Assembly (NCBI GenBank): GCA_005778225.1
Contig: SXPC01000137.1
Location: 1 to 57,012 of the forward strand
DNA: 57,012 bases
Source of the DNA: Planctomyces sp.
GTDB lineage: Bacteria; Planctomycetota; Planctomycetia; Planctomycetales; Planctomycetaceae
Reading direction: 5' to 3'
Below the pieces are notes generated by a model. It saw nothing but the letters and a program-made list of their open reading frames with translations, did no database searches and had not been told where the DNA came from. This document shows positions 1 to 8,737 of this stretch, piece by piece. Position numbers and translations under genes: made by a program. Each line of letters begins with the position of its first letter. Position 1 is the first letter of the stretch.

Positions 1-2
1 AG

Positions 3-215
3 ACGCGATTCAACCAGGGAGTCTGTGGCCGTGGTCAAATCGCCTTTGAGAAGGATGCCGGTGCACGTGACGCGATTGATCAGCTGTTGAGGGTGTATCC
101 TCGAGTTGATTTTTCGCCGATACTGGGAGGTGGATTGGGAGCAATTGTGTCTGACAGAAGTGATGTTAGTGAAGCCGAGACGAAGGTTGCCTTAACTCGC
201 ATTCACTGCATCTAG
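3..215 (+). CDS. C-terminal end of an unidentified gene (partial)
   Basis: A frame enters from the left edge and stays open for 70 residues to a TAG at 213-215, ending in VALTRIHCI. The other two forward frames stop early, at about 48 and 90. The residues look protein-like (for example DAIDQLLRVYPRVDFSPIL), but no family is recognised. The start lies outside the window. It converges with the small secreted gene that ends at 264. Because it is short and lacks its start it could be non-coding. Confidence 0.4.
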   Translation, partial: TRFNQGVCGRGQIAFEKDAGARDAIDQLLRVYPRVDFSPILGGGLGAIVSDRSDVSEAETKVALTRIHCI

Positions 216-263
216 GGTTGCCCGAAAGTGAATTGCTAAATCCATCGCGAAAGCTGTTACGCC

Positions 264-761
264 TTATTTTTTCTCGACTTCACTACGACTGATTGTAATA
301 ACAAATTCGTCTTGGCTCGCATAACGTTGGTTTTCTTTTGTCATGCCGCCGCTCCACGACATGCCAAGCATCTGCGGAATGCCCAATCTCAAAGTAGCTG
401 TCGACGATACCGAGTTCATTTCGACGATAGGCTCTTTACCACCTGCGACAAACGTGAGGTCAACCATCTCTTCTTCCGCTCTCGCAGTGATCCTCGTCGT
501 GAAAGTCTCTTTTTCTCCGCGAGAAATCCTGCCCTTTAGTGTGAGAATTTTAAACCCGTCTCGGATTCTCACATGAAACTTTCGATCGAGTTTGATGACC
601 GTTTCCAGTCTCGCGACCGTCTTGGCTTTAACCCATTCGATTTCCTCATCGCCATAGGCAGATTTCTGCAAACGCTCCAGAATCAACACATATTCTTCCG
701 CCCGCGCTGTCGAGATCGCTAACGGGAAGAGCATCAGGAATAGCAGCCGGCAGAGTCTCAT
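264..761 (-). CDS. Small secreted protein, family of unknown function (copy 1)
   Basis: The product is 165 aa. A signal peptide is visible at residues 1-21 (hydrophobic LLFLMLFPLAI, cleavage after TARA before EE). The mature part is short and beta-rich. Shared elements with neighbouring genes are the mature start EEYVLIL, FHVRIRDG at 62-69 and a following LKG at 75-77. The same layout is seen in the genes at 758-1283, 1321-1803 and 44257-44976, so this is a local paralog family. The ATG overlaps the stop of the upstream gene as ATGA (761-758), which indicates translational coupling on the minus strand. No enzyme motif is seen and no known family is recognised. A periplasmic or exported role is inferred only from the signal peptide. 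Confidence 0.8.
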   Translation of the reverse strand: MRLCRLLFLMLFPLAISTARAEEYVLILERLQKSAYGDEEIEWVKAKTVARLETVIKLDRKFHVRIRDGFKILTLKGRISRGEKETFTTRITARAEEEMVDLTFVAGGKEPIVEMNSVSSTATLRLGIPQMLGMSWSGGMTKENQRYASQDEFVITISRSEVEKK

Positions 762-1283
762 TTTTTCATTTCAGTTTCTGATCTGTCCGCAATATTCACG
801 TCACTCACTCGAACAACGTTGACGGTAATGTTTTGGGAGACTTTGTGGAGCGGTTTATTAAAATCTGAATTTGTTGTGCGCATTCCTCCAATGTCGACCG
901 GCTTTGCGATTTGGACACCGATGGTCGAGTTTAAGGACGTGAGTTCGATGACAGGTTCCAAACCTTTCGATGTATGGAGAAGGACTTGGGATTCCTTCTC
1001 GGCTCGTAATCCGATATCGAGCATGTATTTACTATCTTCTTTCTGAGTCAATTTTCCTTTCATTGTATGGATGTAAAAGCCATTGCGAATCTTCACGTGA
1101 AATGGCTGATTCAACTGCGCGTTTGTCTCCATGCTGACGATTCTTGCTCTCGACATCATCCAGACTCCGTTCACCAAAGACTTCCTTCATGTGGATTTCC
1201 ATCACCACGAGAAATTCCTCAGCCAAAAGGGGACCAGAAGGAATTAATACCAGAGTCATCAGAAAAATAATCAGTTGTTTCAT
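758..1283 (-). pseudogene. Frameshifted secreted paralog (copy 2)
   Basis: Two overlapping minus-strand frames together make one family member. The first frame, from ATG at 1283, gives a signal peptide (MKQLIIFLMTLVLIPSGPLLA, then EEFLVVMEIHMKEVFGER), then diverges from the family. The second frame continues to 758 and carries the family core FHVKIRNG followed by MKGKL. Alignment to copy 1 places the switch near 1135-1150, consistent with one extra base or two missing bases. Either the gene is disrupted or the sequence has an error. The downstream part could initiate only at a poor internal TTG near 1177 and would lack a signal peptide. Its stop overlaps the ATG of copy 1, so the operon arrangement is retained. 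About 173 aa would be made if the frame were restored. Confidence 0.65.
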
Positions 1284-1320
1284 CGGTTCTTCTCGCAGTC
1301 ATCGAACGAAATCCAGACCA

Positions 1321-1803
1321 TCATTCCTGAATGGCGTCGGGTGTTTTGATCACAACTTCAACGCGTGCTCTTGCGATAAACATCGAACTGTTGTGAACGC
1401 GACCACGCTTACCGAGCCAACGTGAAGGACCTCGCGTATATCCCAGCAAAACTGGCGAGTCGAGTTTCAATCGAGAGTCAACCGTTGTCGTCTCGCGCAT
1501 TTGCTGCTCACCTTCTCTTTCTACCACGCGGACTTCCTCACAGTTCAAGGAATACTCGGCAGCAGCAAGCGACTTCAACTGCCCTTTGAGCGTCAGGGTC
1601 ATATCACCATTTATGAGCTTCACGCGAAATGGTTCGTCAGTGCTTGCGAGGATTTCGGAGCACTCCAGTTCGATCGGCTTGCTGTTGAGAGTCTGGCCTT
1701 CAACAACCGTCTGTAGCTTTACCAGAATTTCTTCGGCACTGGCAGTTGCTACTGACATGAGGTGTGCTACTAAGAGTACGATCCAGAAGCATTTCATCGT
1801 CAT
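1321..1803 (-). CDS. Small secreted protein, family of unknown function (copy 3)
   Basis: The product is 160 aa with a signal peptide at 1-23 (cleavage ASA before EE). The mature start EEILVKLQTVVEG closely resembles EDILMQVQSVVEG of the protein at 44257-44976. FRVKLING (59-66), LKG (72-74) and RGRVHNSS (133-140, against RGRVRNSS in the distant copy) are further shared points. It is the first gene of the minus-strand run and is divergent from the propeller genes, so a promoter is expected in 1804-1948; I could not identify one with confidence. A second ATG at 1797 is a possible alternative start. The function is unknown. Confidence 0.8.
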   Translation of the reverse strand: MTMKCFWIVLLVAHLMSVATASAEEILVKLQTVVEGQTLNSKPIELECSEILASTDEPFRVKLINGDMTLTLKGQLKSLAAAEYSLNCEEVRVVEREGEQQMRETTTVDSRLKLDSPVLLGYTRGPSRWLGKRGRVHNSSMFIARARVEVVIKTPDAIQE

Positions 1804-1948
1804 ACCACTTTTACGCCGAATGCTTTATCCAGGAATTTATGACCAGCGGTCGGATGTTCGCTCAGAAAGTGTGGAAACGTCAACGTCAATCTGCCAGACT
1901 GTCAGTGGACATACAGTTGCAAGTCAGTTGCTTCTTGAAGGAATTCGA

Positions 1949-2908
1949 ATGAATGTGTTCTGGAATGCCTGCGTGGTTCTGGGAATTGCGGTGATAGGTT
2001 CACGGGCTGGCATCGCGCAGAATGTCGAACTGCCCAAGGATGGGTATGTGACGGCGGAATGGACGGAAACGCTGCCTGAAGGTGCGTTTCCGATTTGTGT
2101 TGTGCCGACAGATTTTTCGAAGCCGCCTCGACTACTGATTCAGGATCTGGAGTATGTGACGACGAAGAGCCGTCACGGCTCGCCGGCATGGTCGAAGGAT
2201 GGAAGCAAAATCGCGTTTGACTGTCAGCCTGCCGATGGGGACCTCAATAAAGGTCGCATCATCACCTGCAATGTGGACGGGACGGACGTCAGGGATGTTG
2301 GGCTTGGCCTCATGCCCAACTGGTCGCCGGCGGGAACGCGTCTGGCATTTTCGACCTATGAAGCCCCGGGATATGTCTGCACGATCAATGCTGATGGTAC
2401 TGACCGTCAGGTGAGTCCCGGGGCTGAAAATGGCTGGGGGACGCAGTGGTCTCCTGATGGACTTTCGATCGCTTACTATTTGTGGCAGGACGGATGTCAG
2501 CTGATGGTCTATGACCTCGTCAAGAAAGAGACTCGCAGCATTATTCCCGCTGAGGACAATCCTTATCGCCAGATCTACTGGAATTTTGCCTGGTCTCCTG
2601 ACAGCCAGAAGATCGCGATCTGCGGTGTCCGCAAAAGTGACGGGCTCAAAGAAACTGCTCTCGTGAATGTCACGCCGGGAAATTACGAGCGGCAGGTTCT
2701 CACGTCGTTTTATCGCGATTCTTATTACCTCGATTATCACCCGGATGGCAATCAGCTTGTGTATGGTGAAGCAGGCTGCATCATGTCGTTTGACCTCACC
2801 AAGCAGGACGCCACACCACAACTGCTGCAAGGCCAGTCACCAGACTTCGGCTACAGCAACCCGGCGGTTTCCCCGAACGGAAAGTGGATCGCGGTGGGGC
2901 TGCGCTAA
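1949..2908 (+). CDS. Secreted TolB/PD40-type beta-propeller protein (tandem copy 1)
   Basis: The product is 319 aa. The start is chosen at ATG 1949 because GAAGGA (1937-1942) sits 6 bases upstream and a signal peptide follows (VVLGIAVIGSRAGIAQ). The frame is open further upstream without such signals. Repeated TolB-like blades are visible: GSPAWSKDGSKIAFD, WGTQWSPDGLSIAYY, FAWSPDSQKIAIC, DYHPDGNQLVYG and SPNGKWIAVG. It shares with the next two genes the N-terminal signature TAEW...P..VPTDFSKPPRLL. It is probably an exported, non-enzymatic propeller (protein or ligand binding). Nothing here indicates a Tol-Pal role, since no tol or pal genes are nearby. Confidence 0.85.
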   Translation: MNVFWNACVVLGIAVIGSRAGIAQNVELPKDGYVTAEWTETLPEGAFPICVVPTDFSKPPRLLIQDLEYVTTKSRHGSPAWSKDGSKIAFDCQPADGDLNKGRIITCNVDGTDVRDVGLGLMPNWSPAGTRLAFSTYEAPGYVCTINADGTDRQVSPGAENGWGTQWSPDGLSIAYYLWQDGCQLMVYDLVKKETRSIIPAEDNPYRQIYWNFAWSPDSQKIAICGVRKSDGLKETALVNVTPGNYERQVLTSFYRDSYYLDYHPDGNQLVYGEAGCIMSFDLTKQDATPQLLQGQSPDFGYSNPAVSPNGKWIAVGLR

Positions 2909-2930
2909 TTCTCGCTGATACGGGTTTATT

Positions 2931-3911
2931 ATGCTTCAACGAACACTTTTTCTGATCGTTGTGCTGACTTGCTGCCGTGATTTGCATGCTCAGTCGGTCA
3001 ATCTTTCGCAGAAAGTCGTTGCGCCGCCTGACAACATCATTACCGCTGACTGGCTAAAATCCCGGCCACACAACTCAAAAGTGATGGCGATTGTTCCTGC
3101 TGATTTCAGCTCTCCTCCAAGACTGCTGCTCACAGATTCCGTTTATCTCAACGAGTATTGCCAGCATGGATCACCGAGCTGGTCGCGAGATGGTTCGGTC
3201 ATCGTTCTAGAAGTAGCGAAGGACCTCCCGTTTCGTGAGAAAATGCAGACTGCCAATGTCGTGATCGTGAGACCTGACGGAAGTCACGCGAAAGATCTTG
3301 GGAGAGGTGTTGTTCCCGACGTTTCTCCTGATGGCGATCAGATTGCCTACATGAAAATGGACGCACCGCCTCGAACCGTTCAATTAATGACGACTGAAGG
3401 GCAAGATCGCAGACCACTTCCACACGAAGCGCATACTCAAGGCTGTCAGTGGTCGCCGGATGGAAAATCAATTGTCGCGTTGGGAGAGTTTGGTTCGCTG
3501 CGGCGATACGACATTGGCAATCAGGCCTCTTCAATGCTCGTACCTGAAGGTAGATTTGGGCACCTTTGGGAATTTGCCTGGACTCCCGATGGAACGAAAC
3601 TTGTTTTCCTGCAGAATCGCTCGGTTCCCACGGTCGTTGGCGAGTTCGATCTGACGCTGAGTATAGTCGACTTATCGACAAGTCCGCACAGGACGATCGA
3701 TTTCCCGGAAACTTATCTGTCCGAACCGTTTATGACAGTTCCCCCTGATGGAAAGAGAATCGTGTATGCTCAGGATGGTGTATTGATGGAAGTAGAGATT
3801 TCGAAACCGAACTCAACTCCCCGTCCGGTCAAAGGTCAGTACACTGACTTCTCCTACGGAAACGCTGCTTATTCACACGATGGCAAATGGCTAGCCGTTG
3901 CAATCAATTAA
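2931..3911 (+). CDS. Secreted TolB/PD40-type beta-propeller protein (tandem copy 2)
   Basis: The product is 326 aa and lies 22 bases after copy 1. A signal peptide covers about residues 1-21 (TLFLIVVLTCCRDLHAQ). It has the family signature DNIITADWLKSRP, then VPADFSSPPRLLLTD, GSPSWSRDGS, CQWSPDGKSIVALG, FAWTPDGTKLVF and SHDGKWLAVAIN. It is the most diverged of the three copies in the middle blades. Its end comes 11 bases before the start of copy 3, so the three are probably one transcript arising by tandem duplication. The propeller fold is inferred from the repeats; the partner is unknown. Confidence 0.85.
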   Translation: MLQRTLFLIVVLTCCRDLHAQSVNLSQKVVAPPDNIITADWLKSRPHNSKVMAIVPADFSSPPRLLLTDSVYLNEYCQHGSPSWSRDGSVIVLEVAKDLPFREKMQTANVVIVRPDGSHAKDLGRGVVPDVSPDGDQIAYMKMDAPPRTVQLMTTEGQDRRPLPHEAHTQGCQWSPDGKSIVALGEFGSLRRYDIGNQASSMLVPEGRFGHLWEFAWTPDGTKLVFLQNRSVPTVVGEFDLTLSIVDLSTSPHRTIDFPETYLSEPFMTVPPDGKRIVYAQDGVLMEVEISKPNSTPRPVKGQYTDFSYGNAAYSHDGKWLAVAIN

Positions 3912-3922
3912 CGGAGTCGATC

Positions 3923-4972
3923 ATGTCTCGTAGCTTCATTCTCGCAACTCTGGCATTCTTCATGACAGCGGTGTCTGCATCTGCACAGGTCATGATAGAG
4001 ATTCAAGAGAATGTCGGCGTCTTCATTCTTGGAGGAGAAGCAGCCGCGCCGGATAAAGCTGCCATCCCGCAGATCTCCGCGCCGGTGGACAACATTGTCA
4101 CTGCGGACTGGCTTTATTCTCGCCCTCAACAAACCAAAATCGTCTGCATCGTCCCCTCCGACTTCTCCGCGCCGCCTCGTCTTCTGCTCACCGATCCGAA
4201 ATATATCAACGATCTTTGCGTTCACGGCTCGCCCAGCTGGTCGCCCGATGGCAGACGCATTGCCTTCAATGTGCAACGCTCTTCGGAGCAGCTGACGGAC
4301 GCAAGAATGATCACTGTCAATTTCGATGGCAGTGATGTGAAGGACCTGGGGCTGGGCTTGATGCCCAATTACTCGGCCGATGGCAAGCAGATCACGTTTT
4401 GCGGCTACGAGGCGGTCGGACGAGTTGGTATCAGGCAGGCCGATGGGAGTCAGCGCCAAGGGATTCCCAATGCAGATGATGGCTGGGGTTCGCAGTGGTC
4501 GCCCGACGGACGCTGGATCGCTTTTCATCGCTACACCTCGCCCCCCCAGATTACTCTGTACGAAGTCGCGACTGGCCAGTCCCGTGATCTCATTCCCAAC
4601 GCGAAGAACCCTTACCTGCACATTTTCTGGAATATGGCTTGGTCGCCCGACTCCAGGAAGATTGCCTTCCTCGCCAATAGCACCAATGACTACTCGACCG
4701 AAAATTACGATTGCAAAGTCGGCGTCGTCAGCATTGATGCCGATGCTTTTCAGGTCGACCAGTTTTCCCAAACACAATTGGTTCATCCACACATCGACTT
4801 TTCACGCGATGGTAAGCAACTCCTTTACCCGCAGGACGGCTGCCTGTTGGTCGTCGATGTCGAGCATCCAGACGCAGAACCCCAGCCTCTTCCCAAGCAG
4901 TTCACCGACTTCGGCTACGGCAGTGCTTCCTACTCCCCCGATGGCAAATGGATCGCCGTGCAGTTGTATTGA
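3923..4972 (+). CDS. Secreted TolB/PD40-type beta-propeller protein (tandem copy 3)
   Basis: The product is 349 aa. ATG 3923 is preferred over the in-frame ATG at 3887 because GGAG (3913-3916) precedes it and a signal peptide follows at once (FILATLAFFMTAVSASAQ). An extra stretch of about 35 residues separates the signal peptide from the family signature DNIVTADWLYSRP. Blades include GSPSWSPDGRRIAFN, WGSQWSPDGRWIAFH, MAWSPDSRKIAFL and SPDGKWIAV. It is closest to copy 1 in the central blades. It ends 12 bases from the convergent apbE gene, leaving no room for a conventional terminator. Confidence 0.85.
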   Translation: MSRSFILATLAFFMTAVSASAQVMIEIQENVGVFILGGEAAAPDKAAIPQISAPVDNIVTADWLYSRPQQTKIVCIVPSDFSAPPRLLLTDPKYINDLCVHGSPSWSPDGRRIAFNVQRSSEQLTDARMITVNFDGSDVKDLGLGLMPNYSADGKQITFCGYEAVGRVGIRQADGSQRQGIPNADDGWGSQWSPDGRWIAFHRYTSPPQITLYEVATGQSRDLIPNAKNPYLHIFWNMAWSPDSRKIAFLANSTNDYSTENYDCKVGVVSIDADAFQVDQFSQTQLVHPHIDFSRDGKQLLYPQDGCLLVVDVEHPDAEPQPLPKQFTDFGYGSASYSPDGKWIAVQLY

Positions 4973-4984
4973 TCCAGCGTATCT

Positions 4985-6091
4985 TTAAGGTGACTTCGCG
5001 AGGACTTCCTGAAACGACGGCGTGATCTTTTCGTAAAACCCGTCGTCTCCTTTGACGACCATATAGACCGGGACGTTATTCTTGATCGCCCAGTCGTATC
5101 CTGCATCGGGTCCCATCGCCATCAGGACCGTATCGAGCCCGTCAGCCATCGCGCAGGAAGTCTCCAGCACTGTCACCGAGGAAAGCCGATGGGCGATTGG
5201 CTTGCCTGTCGACAGGTCAATGGTGTGTGAGTAACGAATGCCATTCTCTTCAAAGTAATTGCGATAATCGCCAGCTGTGGAAATCGAAATGTCTTTCAAC
5301 CGAATCGTCCGTGACGCCTCGGACTCATCATCGGCGCTCGGTTTTTCGATCGCGATCGTCCACGCTTTTCCCGGTGCCTTCTCGCCCGAGACCTTGATCT
5401 CGCCGCCGATGTCGACCAGATAGTTGGTGAGCCCGCGTGCTTCCAGCATCTTGCCAATCAGGTCGCCTGCGTATCCTGCGGCGATCGAGTTATAGTCAAT
5501 GCGCAGGCCAGGAATCGTCTTGCGAATCGCAGGGGGATCAAGACGAACCTCCAGGCGTTTGTATCCCACCAGTGCGCGAGCTTGCGCGATCTCCTCATCG
5601 CTGGGGACTTTCCGAGGACGCTTGTCAGGTCCGAAGCTCCAGAGATCGACCAGCGGGCCGACGGTGATATCAAACGCCCCGTCGCACTTCTCAGACAGTT
5701 CCTGCGACATCTGCGTCAACTCGGCGACCTCCTTGGTCACGGAGAACCATTCGGTCGACGTCGACTTGTTGAACTGGCTGACTTCGGAATTCGGGTCGTA
5801 GGTTGAGAACTTTGTATTGAAGTCACGCAGGAACTTGAGGATGTCGGAGTCGAGGTTTTCGATCGGATAGAGGTGATCAGGAACGACGGCTTTCACATCG
5901 TAGGTAGAACCCATCGCGAGGCCGTTGGCGAAGAACATGCGAGATTGGGTCTCTGGCACATCGGGAGTCGGTACGGCTTTGGTGAGCACCCAATACCGGA
6001 CAGCTGTCATGCCAACCGTCAGCACGGCCAGCCCAAAAAAGATTCGCATCGCTGTTGACGGCCCCTGATTGGAAAATTTCTTCGACTCCAC
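4985..6091 (-). CDS. apbE: FAD:protein FMN transferase, ApbE family
   Basis: ApbE proteins transfer FMN from FAD to a Thr/Ser of target flavoproteins (for example Rnf/Nqr subunits) outside the cytoplasmic membrane. This 368 aa protein has the family order: membrane anchor at about 15-36, MGSTYDV, FSTYDPNSEVSQFN, FDITVGPLVDLWSFG, DYNSIAAGYAGD, DIGGEIKVSG, AGDYRNYF, SHTIDLSTGKP and ADGLDTVLMAMG. The usual glycines before the GYA motif read DYNSIAAGYAGD here, a variant often seen but away from the strict consensus. The start is GTG at 6091, with GAAGGA about 10 bases upstream. It is not a clear lipoprotein; the anchor is a transmembrane helix. No obvious flavinylation target is adjacent. Confidence 0.93.
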   Translation of the reverse strand: MESKKFSNQGPSTAMRIFFGLAVLTVGMTAVRYWVLTKAVPTPDVPETQSRMFFANGLAMGSTYDVKAVVPDHLYPIENLDSDILKFLRDFNTKFSTYDPNSEVSQFNKSTSTEWFSVTKEVAELTQMSQELSEKCDGAFDITVGPLVDLWSFGPDKRPRKVPSDEEIAQARALVGYKRLEVRLDPPAIRKTIPGLRIDYNSIAAGYAGDLIGKMLEARGLTNYLVDIGGEIKVSGEKAPGKAWTIAIEKPSADDESEASRTIRLKDISISTAGDYRNYFEENGIRYSHTIDLSTGKPIAHRLSSVTVLETSCAMADGLDTVLMAMGPDAGYDWAIKNNVPVYMVVKGDDGFYEKITPSFQEVLAKSP

Positions 6092-6477
6092 GTTTCAGAT
6101 TCCTTCGTCGTGAAACACGCTGACAACACGCCTAGAGTCGATCTTAGCCGAGATCTGTCGTCATCAGAACACAGAGCACCCATTTCTCCGCCAGCGAGAA
6201 TATTATCCTTGGGCAGGGTGCAATCGACGCGAACTTTTATATGCGAGCGTATTTAAAGAGAGAAAATTCACTGACTCAGCCAGTGCGAAAAGTTTTTCCC
6301 CCAATAGCCTGAATGCTCCCAGGAAGAAATATATCTCAATTTGAAGGCAAAATAGACAATTTGACCTCGGCGTAATATATCAGATACATCTTGAAATATG
6401 AGGGCATTATGATATGTTTGATTGTGCACATCTGCATATTTCCTTTCTTTTGAGCTCTTACTATACGGAGAATGTGT
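6092..6477. other. AT-rich intergenic region upstream of the DUF1559 gene
   Basis: This divergent region is clearly richer in A/T than its surroundings. It should hold the promoters of apbE (left) and the DUF1559 gene (right). TTGACC at 6361-6366 and TTGAAA at 6391-6396 are possible -35 elements, with only weak -10 matches downstream (around 6383-6388 and 6413-6418). The frames open across it are low-quality and not supported as genes. Confidence 0.4.
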
Positions 6478-7530
6478 ATGAAACTTGCCAGTCCACGCGG
6501 TTTTACGCTTATTGAGCTGTTGGTCGTGATCGCAATCATCGCCACGCTGGTCGCCATCCTGCTGCCTGCTGTTCAACAGGCACGCGAAGCTGCTCGACGT
6601 AGCAGCTGCAAGAACAACCTGAAGCAACTCGGGATTGCGCTTCACAATTACCATGACACTTACAACACATTTCCATCCGGTCGTCTCGGGCCAGGACACC
6701 AGAACGGCAGTCGATGGAGCGTGAATGTTCACATTCTTCCTTACATCGAACAACCTGCTCTTTACGATCAGTTCATGTCTCAAGCTGCTTTGATGACCAG
6801 CGATCTGAGCCCTTGGAATGAGTGGTCAATCGGCGGTATTGTCCCAACTGCTGCCGATATTCCCGCGTTTATGTGTCCGTCGGATCCTTACACCAAGTCA
6901 AACCTTGGTGGTCAGGCAGGCTCTAACTATTGCTACAATGCCGGCGATAACCCACACCGTCTGGATGACAGGGATGCCCGCGGCTTGTTCTGTAACCAAA
7001 GCAAATTTGGTATCCGCGATGTTCTCGACGGGACAAGTAATACCTTTTTGGTTGGCGAAATGCATCGTCCTGAAGGGGCAGGAGTCCTCGGAGATGGTTA
7101 CAAACCGGGGTCTGACTGGGATGCGGGTATGAATAATCCGTCACTCTGTCTGGCTCTGTACGACAAGAGCACACAAGCCTACACAACAACCTGGCCTAAC
7201 GCTGGGGGACTGATGGGAGGCGATCAGAAACGGGGTTATCGTTGGGCGGACGGAGGTTCAATTTTTGCTTACTTTACGACCAATATTCCTATCAACGGCC
7301 CATCATGTATGCGTCAAAACAACGACAGCGGCGATGGAACTTTCGCAGCGGCCAGCCGTCACAAAGGTGGAGCTCAATTCACAATGGCTGATGGAGCTGT
7401 CCGATTCGTCTCGGAAAACATCAACACTGGCGACCTGACGTTGACTCCTGTCATGGGTGGCAAGTCACCGTACGGCGTTTACGGGGCGCTCGGCACTCGC
7501 TCCGGTTCAGAAACGGTCAGTGAATTCTAA
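6478..7530 (+). CDS. DUF1559 domain protein with prepilin-like N-terminus
   Basis: The product is 350 aa. The N-terminus reads [18 protein letters not shown], a class III/type IV-type prepilin cleavage and methylation site (G before F, E at +5) with its hydrophobic helix, followed by [21 protein letters not shown]. This is typical of the DUF1559 family that is strongly expanded in planctomycetes. The C-terminal H-x9-DG motif is present (H295 to DG 305-306, [12 protein letters not shown]). ATG 6478 is preferred to ATG 6472 because ACGGAG (6465-6470) lies 7 bases upstream of 6478 but only 1 base from 6472. It is likely a pseudopilin-type cell-envelope protein. Substrate or partner is unknown; it stands alone with its own terminator. 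Confidence 0.93.
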   Translation: MKLASPRGFTLIELLVVIAIIATLVAILLPAVQQAREAARRSSCKNNLKQLGIALHNYHDTYNTFPSGRLGPGHQNGSRWSVNVHILPYIEQPALYDQFMSQAALMTSDLSPWNEWSIGGIVPTAADIPAFMCPSDPYTKSNLGGQAGSNYCYNAGDNPHRLDDRDARGLFCNQSKFGIRDVLDGTSNTFLVGEMHRPEGAGVLGDGYKPGSDWDAGMNNPSLCLALYDKSTQAYTTTWPNAGGLMGGDQKRGYRWADGGSIFAYFTTNIPINGPSCMRQNNDSGDGTFAAASRHKGGAQFTMADGAVRFVSENINTGDLTLTPVMGGKSPYGVYGALGTRSGSETVSEF

Positions 7531-7560
7531 AACTGACTGCTGATCTGTATCCAAGCAAAA

Positions 7561-7600
7561 CGGTCCGCGGAAGTTCACTTTCGCGGGCCGTTTCTATTTT
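7561..7600. terminator. Rho-independent terminator, probably bidirectional
   Basis: Bases 7561-7590 fold into a 13 bp stem (CGGTCCGCG... paired with ...CGCGGGCCG, two G-T wobbles) with loop TTCA, followed by TTTCTATTTT. The other side begins with CAAAA, which gives a T-run on the minus strand. It lies between the convergent DUF1559 gene and dapF and can serve both. Confidence 0.85.
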
Positions 7601-7625
7601 CTGACGTCACTGAATGCAGGCTCGA

Positions 7626-8462
7626 TCAATCCGGCCAGATGCCCGTGTAAACTTCCGTTGCAGGGCCAGTCATGAAGACGTGGTCGGTGGAGATGTCCCA
7701 TTCGAGTTCCAGGTCGCCGCCCGGCAGGTGGATCAGCAGATTGTGGGCGGTCTTGCCGGTCAAAACTCCCGCGACGCAGACCGCGCAGGCTCCGGTTCCG
7801 CAGGCTTGTGTTTCGCCGCTGCCGCGTTCCCAGACACGCATGTTCACTTCTTTGCGAGTCAGGACCTGGATGAATTCTGCGTTGACGCGTCGCGGGAAGG
7901 CAGCGTGTCGCTCGACTTTCGGGCCAATTCCTAAGACCCACTCATCGGTCAATTCATCGACATAAGTGATGCAGTGGGGATTGCCCATCGAGACGCAGGT
8001 GACGCGAATCGACTGGCCGTCGACATTGAGGCCCACATTGACCGGCGGATCGCCCGGCAGGGTCGTGGGAATGTCTTTGGATGCCAGAATTGGGCGTCCC
8101 ATATCGACGCGGACGAGTTCGACCAGACCGTTTTTGATGGTCAGATCAAGGGTCAGAATGCCTGCCCCGGTTTCGATTTTCAGACGGTCTTTCTGGGCGA
8201 TTCCGTGATCGTAGACGTATTTCGCCACACAGCGAATGCCGTTTCCGCACATTTCTGATTCGGATCCATCGGCATTAAACATCCGCATGCGGGCGTCCGC
8301 GACTTCGGAAGGTTCGATCAGGATCAGTCCATCCGAGCCGATGCCTTTGTGACGGTTACTGACTGCGATCGCGAGCTTGGGGAGGTCGCCGGTCAGTTTT
8401 TCTTCGAAGGCGTTGACGTAAACATAGTCGTTGCCCAGACCGTGCATCTTGGTGAATTTCAT
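7626..8462 (-). CDS. dapF: Diaminopimelate epimerase
   Basis: DapF interconverts LL- and meso-diaminopimelate for lysine and peptidoglycan synthesis in the cytoplasm. The 278 aa product has the N-terminal signature [16 protein letters not shown]. The first catalytic Cys is C72 in MCGNGIRC and the second is C221 in [27 protein letters not shown] and GNPHC are also conserved. ATG 8462 is chosen because the family begins at MKFTKMHG and AAGGTG precedes it; an in-frame ATG 33 bases upstream would add an atypical tail. The length is normal for DapF. It is monocistronic here, and no other dap or lys gene is adjacent. Confidence 0.96.
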   Translation of the reverse strand: MKFTKMHGLGNDYVYVNAFEEKLTGDLPKLAIAVSNRHKGIGSDGLILIEPSEVADARMRMFNADGSESEMCGNGIRCVAKYVYDHGIAQKDRLKIETGAGILTLDLTIKNGLVELVRVDMGRPILASKDIPTTLPGDPPVNVGLNVDGQSIRVTCVSMGNPHCITYVDELTDEWVLGIGPKVERHAAFPRRVNAEFIQVLTRKEVNMRVWERGSGETQACGTGACAVCVAGVLTGKTAHNLLIHLPGGDLELEWDISTDHVFMTGPATEVYTGIWPD

Positions 8463-8737
8463 GCCGACACCTTGAGACTTTAGAGAAAATGTCAAGTTAA
8501 AGAGGATTTATGGGAATGTCGTTACGAAAGGCGCATCTAAGGTCATGACATGGCTTTGAACTGAAATTCTGAGCTTCAAATGACTGCAAAATCACTTTAA
8601 GATGCCCAAAGCCACCATTTTTGTTGTTTTCCACAGGATCGGCAGGCTACCCGAGGTCGCCATTTTTCCGTTCTGTCATTTTAAGTGATGTGCCGGTTTT
8701 GTTTGACACACCTTTCCAAGCTGTTCGAGAGACTTTT

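Noticed and set aside
1586-1948. Upstream extension of the first propeller gene
   Set aside because: It overlaps the divergent minus-strand gene and has no exported N-terminus; GAAGGA and the signal peptide mark ATG 1949.
6268-6783. Minus-strand frame of 171 codons over the DUF1559 start
   Set aside because: It covers the strongly supported prepilin-like N-terminus and has no family pattern.
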